From NCBI GenBank assembly GCA_965369635.1, contig CBDURC010000169.1, forward strand, positions 1-6,707: 6,707 bases of DNA. Reading direction: 5' to 3'. Shown in pieces: positions 1 to 4,982 of this stretch. The position numbers and the translations under genes were made by a program. The notes beneath the pieces are model-generated. The model saw nothing but the letters and a program-made list of their open reading frames with translations, was not told the DNA's origin and searched no databases. Numbering within the stretch: the first letter of the stretch is position 1; each line of letters opens with the position of its first letter. Origin of the DNA: UBA3071 sp965369635 (lineage in GTDB: Bacteria; Chloroflexota; Anaerolineae; UBA3071).

Positions 1-161
1 ACTCCGCCCCGCGTTTTGTGAACGGCGTGTTGGGCAGTGCTGTGGCCCAGCAGCGGGAGTGGGCTCCGAAGCTAGCCGCCTCTGGCAACGCAGACAACTA
101 CCAAGCCGCCAAGATGGCACGCTCTTCTGAAGACCAGTCGTTCGAGGAGGAACGTCCATGA
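1..161 (+). CDS. C-terminal end of an unidentified upstream gene (5' truncated)
   Basis: An open frame (codons starting at base 3) enters from the left edge and ends at TGA 159-161, giving about 52 residues. It begins SAPRFVNGVLGSAVAQQREW and ends SFEEERP. Codons prefer G or C in the third position, like the genes downstream. The stop overlaps the ATG of the CoA-transferase alpha gene in an ATGA arrangement (158-161), so the two are probably in one operon and translationally coupled; the ribosome binding site of the next gene lies inside this reading frame. The tail is charged, has no membrane segment and matches no family I can name with confidence. A CoA-pathway enzyme such as a crotonase-fold protein is possible from context only. 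Confidence 0.7.
   Translation, partial: SAPRFVNGVLGSAVAQQREWAPKLAASGNADNYQAAKMARSSEDQSFEEERP
144..150 (+). promoter_or_regulatory. Ribosome binding site of the CoA-transferase alpha gene
   Basis: GAGGAGG ends 7 bases before ATG 158. It supports ATG 158 over the next in-frame ATG at 206, which has no comparable purine run before it. It lies within the last codons of the upstream gene. Confidence 0.8.
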
Positions 162-1129
162 ATGTCATCGCTTCGGGCATCGGTGAGCTCATACAGCCAC
201 CGGACATGAACGCTTTCCGGGAATGGAACCGCCGGAAGAGCAAGGCGCTGGTGGACAAGCGAATGAGCGAGCAGGAGGCCATTGCCCGCTTCGTCCACGA
301 GGGGGACTACCTGGGCACCGAGCTGTATGGCACCGTGCGCGCCCCCATGTCGCTGACCCGCGAGCTGATCCGCCAGGGAAAGAGAGACCTGCGGCTGGCA
401 GGGCAGGGGGTCACGGAACTCGATCTCATCATCGCCGCCGGGCTGGTGAAGGCCATGGACTTCACCTACATCGGCCTGGAGGTGTACGGTGTCTCCAATG
501 CGCTGCGCCGGGCTGTGGAGAGCGGTCAGATCGAGAAGGTAGTGGAATGGAGCAACGGCGGCATCACCTGGCGTTTCAAGGCTGCCAGCATGGGGGTGCC
601 CTTCATCCCCGTGCGGGCCATGTTGGGCACCGACACCTTCAATTACAGCGCGGCCAAGGCTGTAGAATGCCCCTTCACCGGCAAGATAGTATGCTTGTTG
701 CCGGCCTTGATCCTCGACGTGGGGCTGATCCACGTGCACCGCGCCGACAAGTACGGCAACGCCCAGATTGATGGCATCAGCGGTTTCGCCTTCGAAATGT
801 CCCGCGCCTGCAAGCGGCTCATCATCAGCGCCGAGGAGATCGTGCCCTCTGATGAGATCCGCCGCTACCCCGACCGTACCATCATCCCCTACTACCTGGT
901 AGACGCTGTGGTGGAAGCGCTCTTCGGCTCCTACCCGGGCGAGATGTGCTACCTCTACGAGCGGGACGAGGAACGCATCAAGGAATGGGTGGCGGCCTCC
1001 AAGACAGCGGAAGGCGCGCAGGCGTACCTGGACAAGACCGTCTACGGCGTGGAGAACCACCAACAGTACCTGGAACTCATCGGCCAGGAGCGGCTGGATC
1101 ACGTGCGCTCCATCGTCAAGGGGAGGTGA
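158..1129 (+). CDS. Class I CoA-transferase, alpha subunit (glutaconate CoA-transferase GctA type)
   Basis: A 323-residue cytoplasmic protein, close to the roughly 320 residues of GctA but with about 30 extra residues at the N-terminus. Family features in order are a start like GctA (MSEQEAIARFVHEGD, residues 36-50), an ELIRQGKRDL stretch, GVPFIPVRAMLGTD in the middle, and a C-terminal region with SAEEIVPSDEIRR followed by a VDAVV/YPGEMCYLY segment. Class I CoA-transferases move CoA between carboxylic acids; alpha and beta subunits form the active site together. The beta gene starts 3 bases after the stop. Oddity: the GGF oxyanion motif normally found just after the first helix is Glu55-Leu56-Tyr57 here, so substrate or chemistry may differ from GctA. 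The IpdA ring-cleaving hydrolases share this fold and are an alternative, but the intact catalytic Glu in the partner subunit argues for a transferase. The substrate is unknown. Confidence 0.9.
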   Translation: MNVIASGIGELIQPPDMNAFREWNRRKSKALVDKRMSEQEAIARFVHEGDYLGTELYGTVRAPMSLTRELIRQGKRDLRLAGQGVTELDLIIAAGLVKAMDFTYIGLEVYGVSNALRRAVESGQIEKVVEWSNGGITWRFKAASMGVPFIPVRAMLGTDTFNYSAAKAVECPFTGKIVCLLPALILDVGLIHVHRADKYGNAQIDGISGFAFEMSRACKRLIISAEEIVPSDEIRRYPDRTIIPYYLVDAVVEALFGSYPGEMCYLYERDEERIKEWVAASKTAEGAQAYLDKTVYGVENHQQYLELIGQERLDHVRSIVKGR

Positions 1130-1132
1130 GCG

Positions 1133-1897
1133 ATGACCGGCGACTACAATCCCACCGAGCTGCTGATTTGCCTCGCCGCCCGCCTGATGGAGGACGGCAC
1201 GACGGCGTTCATCGGCACGGGCATTCCCATGCTGGCCGCTTCGCTGGCGCAGAAGATGCAGGCGCCGAACCTGGTGCCAGTTTTCGAGTTCGGCGGCACC
1301 GGTGGCTCGCTGGAAGACCTGCCGCTGGCTGTGGGCGAAGCGCGCACGTTTTACCGGGCGGTGGCCGCTTCGGGCATCTGCGACATCATGGAGACGGCCC
1401 AGCGGGGCTTCATTGAGTACGGCTTCCTGGGCGGGGCGCAGATTGACTCCTACGGCAACCTGAACAGCACGGTCATCGGCGATCACGACCGGCCCAAGGT
1501 GCGGCTGCCGGGCAGCGGCGGAGCCAACGACGTCGGCTCTCTCTGTTGGCGCACCATCGCCATCATGCGTCACGACAAGCGCCGCTTCGTGCCCAAGGTG
1601 GACTTTCTCACTACGCCGGGCTATCTGGCCGGGCCGGGCACACGGGAGGCCGCAGGGCTGCCTCCCGGCACAGGGCCGTACCGCGTGGTCACTAACCTGG
1701 CGCTTATGGGCTTCGATGAGAAGACCAAGCGCATGCAACTGCTGGCCCTCAACCCCGGCGTAACGCTGGAGCAGGTCATCGAGAACACTGGTTTCGAGCT
1801 CATCATCCCCGACAGGGTGGACCACAACCAACCGCCCACTGTCGAGGAGCTGCGCGTGCTGCGGGAAGAGGTGGATCCGAACAGGCTGTATATCTAG
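1133..1897 (+). CDS. Class I CoA-transferase, beta subunit (glutaconate CoA-transferase GctB type)
   Basis: A 254-residue protein of typical GctB length. It follows the alpha gene after 3 bases, and its GGGAGG ribosome binding site (1121-1126) sits at the end of that gene, so equal expression of the two subunits is expected. It matches GctB as I remember it: GTGIPMLAASLAQKM near residue 30, then Glu52 in FEFGG at the position of the catalytic GctB Glu54 that forms the glutamyl-CoA intermediate. Further on come GGAQIDSYGNLNST, the GSGGAND loop, HDKRRFVPKVDFLT, a GPG..EAAGLPPGTGPYRVVT segment, FDEKTKRMQL, ENTGFEL and a final REEVDPNRLYI. Nothing is truncated or frameshifted. The catalytic Glu favours a true CoA-transferase over an IpdB-like hydrolase. 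The acid substrate and CoA donor cannot be told from sequence. Confidence 0.93.
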   Translation: MTGDYNPTELLICLAARLMEDGTTAFIGTGIPMLAASLAQKMQAPNLVPVFEFGGTGGSLEDLPLAVGEARTFYRAVAASGICDIMETAQRGFIEYGFLGGAQIDSYGNLNSTVIGDHDRPKVRLPGSGGANDVGSLCWRTIAIMRHDKRRFVPKVDFLTTPGYLAGPGTREAAGLPPGTGPYRVVTNLALMGFDEKTKRMQLLALNPGVTLEQVIENTGFELIIPDRVDHNQPPTVEELRVLREEVDPNRLYI

Positions 1898-1899
1898 GG

Positions 1900-1950
1900 T
1901 TGGTACATTGCTAGACCGGAAGATTGGTAGATTGATCCATCAGATCTACC
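1900..1950 (+). repeat. Spacer with an imperfect direct repeat and a hairpin
   Basis: The spacer between the CoA-transferase beta gene and the cDPGS-like gene holds TTGGTACATTG (1900-1910) and TTGGTAGATTG (1924-1934), 10 of 11 bases identical at a 24-base interval. The second copy overlaps the left arm of a 7-bp perfect inverted repeat, GGTAGAT (1926-1932) with ATCTACC (1944-1950), loop 11 bases. No T-run follows, so it is not a standard intrinsic terminator. It could be a remnant of a dispersed intergenic repeat or an mRNA processing hairpin. Confidence 0.5.
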
Positions 1951-1990
1951 GGGCCTCTGATACTCGGTACCTCAATCGCTGATTCTTGCA

Positions 1991-1996
1991 AAGGAG
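1991..1996 (+). promoter_or_regulatory. Ribosome binding site of the cDPGS-like gene (start ambiguous)
   Basis: AAGGAG lies 5 bases before an in-frame TTG (2002) and 11 bases before an in-frame ATG (2008). Other genes here have 6-7 bases, so spacing leans to TTG and codon choice leans to ATG. The proteins differ by two residues. Confidence 0.65.
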
Positions 1997-2007
1997 CAAG
2001 TTTGTCA

Positions 2008-3324
2008 ATGTCGAAGACTCGCGTCATCATCATGGGCGCTGCAGGGCGTGACTTTCACAACTTCAACGTCTATTTCCGAGGCCACGAGAAGTACGAAGTG
2101 GTGGCCTTCACCGCCACACAGATCCCCAACATCGAGAACCGCCGCTACCCGCCTGAGCTGGCCGGGCCGGGTTATCCCCAGGGCATCCCGATCTACGAGG
2201 AAAAAGAACTGGCACACCTGATCGCCAAGTACGATGTGGATCAGGTGATCTTTGCCTACAGCGACGTTTCCCACGAGTATGTGATGCACCGAGCCTCACT
2301 GGTGCTGGCGGCGGGGGCGGACTTTCGTCTGATGGGCGGCAAGGCGACGATGTTGCAGGCCAGCGTGCCGGTGGTCACTGTCTGCGCCGTGCGCACGGGC
2401 AGCGGCAAGAGCCAGACCACCCGCCGCGTTGCCGAGATCCTGCGGGACAAGGGGAAGCAAGTGGTCATCGTGCGCCATCCCATGCCCTACGGTGACCTGG
2501 TCAAGCAGGCCTGCCAGCGGTTCGCCACCTACGAGGACCTGGATCGCCACAACTGCACCATTGAGGAGCGGGAGGAGTACGAGCCGCACATTGACCGCGG
2601 CGTGGTGGTCTACGCTGGCGTGGACTACCAGCGCATCCTGGACGCCGCTCAGGCGGAGGCAGATGTCATCATTTGGGATGGCGGCAACAACGACCTACCG
2701 TTTTACAGGCCTGATCTGCACATCGTGGTGGTGGACCCGCACCGGGCGGGCCACGAGACGCGCTATCACCCCGGCGAGGCCAACCTGCGCTTGGCCGATG
2801 TGGTGGTGATCAACAAGATCGACACCGCCGACCTGGCCAACGTGGCCGCGGTGCGGGCCAACATACGGGCGGCGAACCCCGAGGCGACGCTCATCGAGGC
2901 CGCTTCGCCCATCTTCGTCGAGGATCCCAAGGCCATCCAGGGTAAGCGGGTGCTGGTCATCGAGGATGGCCCTACGCTGACCCACGGCGGGATGGCCTAC
3001 GGAGCGGGGACGGTGGCCGCCCAACGCTTCGGCGCGGCGCAGATCGTGGATCCTCGTCCCTACGCTGTGAATTCCATCGTCGAAACCTACGAGAAGTATC
3101 CCAACACCGGTGCTGTCCTGCCGGCCATGGGCTACGATGCGCACCAAATCGCCGAACTGGAGCAGACCATCAACGATACCCCTTGCGACATGGTCATCGT
3201 GGCCACGCCCATTGACCTGAGCCGTGTGCTGAGCATCAGCCGGCCCTACCAGCGGGTGCGCTACGAGTTGCAGGTCATCGGCCGGCCGACTCTGGAGGAG
3301 GTGTTGGGTGAGGTGTTGGGCTAG
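2008..3324 (+). CDS. Cyclic 2,3-diphosphoglycerate synthetase-family P-loop GTPase-like protein
   Basis: 438 residues from ATG 2008 (440 if TTG 2002 is used), close to the roughly 460 of archaeal cDPGS. The first ~115 residues form a Rossmann-like domain (VIIMGAAGRDFHNFN at the start). A Walker A-like loop, RTGSGKS (129-135), has Val where the first P-loop glycine is usual. Then come RHPMPYGD (156-163), TIEEREEYEPH (184-194), WDGGNND (223-229), NKID (269-272, the guanine-specificity motif of GTPases), EDGPTLTHGGM (319-329) and LPAMGY. Archaeal cDPGS cyclises 2,3-diphosphoglycerate with ATP. Many bacterial relatives have no proven function, and nothing here suggests cDPG is made. It sits between a CoA-transferase and a thiolase-like pair, so a role tied to that pathway is possible but unproven. 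No membrane segment is seen. Its last eight residues, EVLGEVLG, come from a 12-base tandem duplication. Confidence 0.88.
   Translation: MSKTRVIIMGAAGRDFHNFNVYFRGHEKYEVVAFTATQIPNIENRRYPPELAGPGYPQGIPIYEEKELAHLIAKYDVDQVIFAYSDVSHEYVMHRASLVLAAGADFRLMGGKATMLQASVPVVTVCAVRTGSGKSQTTRRVAEILRDKGKQVVIVRHPMPYGDLVKQACQRFATYEDLDRHNCTIEEREEYEPHIDRGVVVYAGVDYQRILDAAQAEADVIIWDGGNNDLPFYRPDLHIVVVDPHRAGHETRYHPGEANLRLADVVVINKIDTADLANVAAVRANIRAANPEATLIEAASPIFVEDPKAIQGKRVLVIEDGPTLTHGGMAYGAGTVAAQRFGAAQIVDPRPYAVNSIVETYEKYPNTGAVLPAMGYDAHQIAELEQTINDTPCDMVIVATPIDLSRVLSISRPYQRVRYELQVIGRPTLEEVLGEVLG
3298..3321 (+). repeat. 12-base tandem duplication at the 3' end of the cDPGS-like gene
   Basis: GAGGTGTTGGGT (3298-3309) is followed directly by GAGGTGTTGGGC (3310-3321), 11 of 12 bases identical and in frame. 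It encodes EVLG twice just before the TAG stop, so the C-terminus appears extended by four residues. Slippage is the simple explanation. Confidence 0.8.
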
Positions 3325-3387
3325 GGCGTAGGTTTGCGATCTTCAAGCGGTCTCCCGTCTGGATACTGTTTAGCCGTTGCCGGGTGG

Positions 3388-3504
3388 CCTGGGGCTGAAC
3401 TGAACCCCCAGGCTGAAAGGGCGAAGGGCGCTACAAACGCCCTGAAGTTGAGCGCCCTTGAGGGTGCTTTGCTCTCTCAGCCCGATGACTTGTAGCCGCG
3501 GGCC
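3388..3504 (+). repeat. Hairpin-rich intergenic repeat, copy 1
   Basis: This lies in the 343-base spacer (3325-3667), where I see no gene. The copy opens with a 7-bp perfect stem, CCTGGGG (3388-3394) with CCCCAGG (3406-3412). A common block follows (TGAACCCCCAGGCTGAAAGG from 3401, then GCGAAG to 3426). Next are a 5-bp hairpin GGGCG/CGCCC (3426-3430, 3438-3442), a 6-bp hairpin with one G-T pair and loop TTGA (3452-3467), and a last block whose GCCCG (3480-3484) pairs with CGGGC (3499-3503). The first and last blocks recur in copy 2. It is about 29 bases longer in the middle than copy 2. No T-run follows any hairpin, so terminator function is not supported. Confidence 0.7.
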
Positions 3505-3540
3505 TTTGCTGGAGGATTGTGTCGGAGTCGGAGGAGGAAT

Positions 3541-3622
3541 GCGGGGGTGAACCCCCGCGCTGAGAGGGCGAAGCCCCTGCGGGGCTACAAGCTGCAAGCC
3601 CGATGGCTTCTAGCCTCGGGCC
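3541..3622 (+). repeat. Hairpin-rich intergenic repeat, copy 2
   Basis: A second, shorter copy 150 bases downstream. It has a 7-bp perfect stem GCGGGGG (3541-3547), loop TGAA, CCCCCGC (3552-3558); a 5-bp hairpin GCCCC/GGGGC (3573-3577, 3581-3585); and a 10-bp bulged hairpin, GCCCGA then GGCT (3598-3608) pairing with AGCC then TCGGGC (3612-3621). The block at 3548-3573 matches copy 1 at 3401-3426, and the block at 3599-3622 matches 3481-3504 with three differences in 24. The order of blocks is the same. It ends 45 bases before the next start codon, so it may lie in the leader or intercistronic mRNA of the thiolase-like gene. Confidence 0.7.
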
Positions 3623-3654
3623 GTCATCTTGAACACATCACTCAAACACATTGC

Positions 3655-3661
3655 GAGGAGG
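3655..3661 (+). promoter_or_regulatory. Ribosome binding site of thiolase-like gene 1
   Basis: GAGGAGG ends 6 bases before ATG 3668 and decides that start. A longer frame open to TTG 3629 would add 13 residues that include this site in coding sequence and overlap no family motif. Confidence 0.85.
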
Positions 3662-3667
3662 CAAAGC

Positions 3668-4819
3668 ATGTCCAACAGAGTAGCCATCGTGGGCATAGGC
3701 TACACCCCCTTCCGCCCTCTGACACCTGAGGTCTCGTACAAGGAGCTGATGTACGAGGCCGCCGTCAGGGCCTACGAGGACGCGGGAGTCAATCCCCGCC
3801 GCGATGTCCAGAGCTTCGTCACCGTAGCCGAGGACTTCATCGAGGGCACGAGCATTTTCGACGAGTACGTTCCCGACCAGCTCGGGGCCCTGCTCAAACC
3901 CACCTGCACCATCCCCGGCGACGGTATCCACGGCCTGGTCACCGCCTACATGCAGATCGCCAGTGGCATTGTGGACATCGTGGCCGTGGAAGGGCACAGC
4001 AAGGCGTCCAACGTCCTCACGCTGCCCTGGATCACCGCCTACGCCATGGATCCCGTGCTGAACCGCCCGCTGGCGGCCAATCCGGTCTTCATCGCCGGCA
4101 TGGAGATGAACCGCTATCTGCACGAGACGGGGGCAACGCGCGAGCAGTGCGCTATGGTGGCGGCCAAGAACAAGCGCAATGCACTCTACAACCCGGCGGC
4201 CGCCTACGGTGCCGCCATCACGCCGGACGATGTTCTCCATTCGGAGATGCTCTCCTATCCGCTGAGCCGCCTCGATGCCAGTTTCCATGCCGACGGGGCC
4301 ATCGTCTTTGTATTGGCTGCTGAGGAGGTGGCGGAGGATCTGACCGATACTCCGATTTGGATGCGGGGGATCGGTTGGTGCAGCGATTCGCCGTCGCTGG
4401 AGAACCGGGCCTGGGCCCGGGCCATCTACGCCGAGGAGGCGGGCCGTATGGCCTACGAGATGGCCGGCATCGGCAATCCCATGCGGGAGATCGACTTCGC
4501 CGAGATTGACGATGCTTTCTCGTACAAGGAGTTGCAGCATCTGGAGGCTTTACGCTTCTGCCGCTTCGGCGAGGCGGGCTTGCTCACCGAGGAAGGCGTG
4601 ACCGACGTGGACGGCGAGTTGCCGGTCAACGTCTCCGGCGGCAGCCTGGGCTGCGGCCATCTGCTGGACGCCTCGGGGCTGGCGCGGGTGCTGGAGGTGG
4701 TGCAACAACTGCGCGGCGAGGCTGGTCCGCGGCAACTGGATGACGTGGAGACGGGCCTGGCTTTCGGCTGGCGTGGCGTTCCCACCACCAGCGGCGCGGC
4801 GGTGATCTTGAGCAATTAG
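3668..4819 (+). CDS. SCP-x/thiolase-like protein 1, nucleophile cysteine replaced
   Basis: A 383-residue thiolase-fold protein of the lipid-transfer/SCP-x branch, usual length. It starts SNRVAIVGIGYTPF and has the mid-region MEMNRYLHETG...AAKNKRNALYNP and ITPDDVL..S...YPLSRLDASFHADGA, a helix with EIDDAF (279-284, where SCP-x thiolases have E-x-HD-x-F) and a C-terminal SGGSLGCGH with the conserved active-site His331. Aligned without gaps to the ASG motif (98-100), the position of the nucleophilic Cys is Pro83, in PGDG; the nearest cysteine, Cys80, is three residues earlier. Ordinary thiolysis through an acyl-cysteine is therefore doubtful. Its paralogue follows, then a DUF35 protein, which suggests one heteromeric complex acting on a CoA thioester, by thiolase-like or retro-aldol chemistry. 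Databases may label it acetyl-CoA acetyltransferase; I would not assume that activity. Confidence 0.88.
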   Translation: MSNRVAIVGIGYTPFRPLTPEVSYKELMYEAAVRAYEDAGVNPRRDVQSFVTVAEDFIEGTSIFDEYVPDQLGALLKPTCTIPGDGIHGLVTAYMQIASGIVDIVAVEGHSKASNVLTLPWITAYAMDPVLNRPLAANPVFIAGMEMNRYLHETGATREQCAMVAAKNKRNALYNPAAAYGAAITPDDVLHSEMLSYPLSRLDASFHADGAIVFVLAAEEVAEDLTDTPIWMRGIGWCSDSPSLENRAWARAIYAEEAGRMAYEMAGIGNPMREIDFAEIDDAFSYKELQHLEALRFCRFGEAGLLTEEGVTDVDGELPVNVSGGSLGCGHLLDASGLARVLEVVQQLRGEAGPRQLDDVETGLAFGWRGVPTTSGAAVILSN

Positions 4820-4836
4820 CGACTATCCGACGAGCC

Positions 4837-4954
4837 GCCCAGCCACGAATGAATTCGCGGCCTGCTAGTGCAAACATGCTGAAGCATGTTGTCAGCGCCG
4901 CACTAACCTGCTTGAGCAGGTTTCCGATACCAGACATCAATTCATTCGGTGGGC
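4837..4954 (+). repeat. Structured intergenic element: two hairpins within a 10-bp inverted repeat
   Basis: It occupies most of the 163-base spacer between the two thiolase-like genes. The outer arms CGAATGAATT (4846-4855) and AATTCATTCG (4939-4948) are perfectly complementary across 83 bases and may be extended by GCCCA (4837-4841) with TGGGC (4950-4954). Inside are AACATGC-TGAA-GCATGTT (4873-4890) and AACCTGC-TTGA-GCAGGTT (4905-4922), each with a perfect 7-bp stem and a 4-base loop. TAGTGC (4866-4871) and GCACTA (4900-4905) could enclose the first hairpin. It has no T-run, no protein frame of note and no tRNA consensus. A dispersed palindromic element or an intercistronic RNA structure fits best. 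Confidence 0.7.
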
Positions 4955-4982
4955 TCTGGCGGCATCTGCAAAGGAGTAGACA

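Noticed and set aside
98..1831. A 577-codon open frame on the - strand opposite the CoA-transferase genes
   Set aside because: Both + strand genes match well-known families along their whole length, and GC-rich codon use routinely leaves the complementary frame open. The antisense protein has no recognisable domain, spans two genes and has repetitive His/Gly/Ala-rich composition.
158..1897. Assignment as the steroid ring-cleaving hydrolase IpdAB
   Set aside because: The fold is shared, but the beta subunit keeps the catalytic glutamate of true CoA-transferases and matches GctB closely, and I found no steroid-specific neighbour in the window.
3388..3622. Intrinsic terminators after the cDPGS-like gene
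   Set aside because: The hairpins are GC-rich but none is followed by a run of T, and the block is duplicated and structured like a repeat element. Some effect on transcription is still possible.
3629..3667. An upstream TTG start for thiolase-like gene 1
   Set aside because: It would place the GAGGAGG site inside the coding region and add 13 residues ahead of the typical family N-terminus; ATG 3668 is well spaced from that site.
3517..3729. A 70-codon + strand frame crossing the repeat region
   Set aside because: It lies over the hairpin repeat and runs out of frame into thiolase-like gene 1; the composition reflects the repeat, and no good ribosome binding site was seen.
3638..4540. A 300-codon open frame on the - strand opposite thiolase-like gene 1
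   Set aside because: Same shadow effect; the + strand frame has clear family motifs and a strong ribosome binding site.
4837..4954. A tRNA or tRNA-like cloverleaf
   Set aside because: The hairpins and closing stem look cloverleaf-like, but stem lengths, the T-arm consensus, the anticodon loop and the overall size do not fit a tRNA.
3388..4954. A CRISPR array
   Set aside because: The repeats are few, diverged, unevenly spaced and self-complementary, with no regular spacers.
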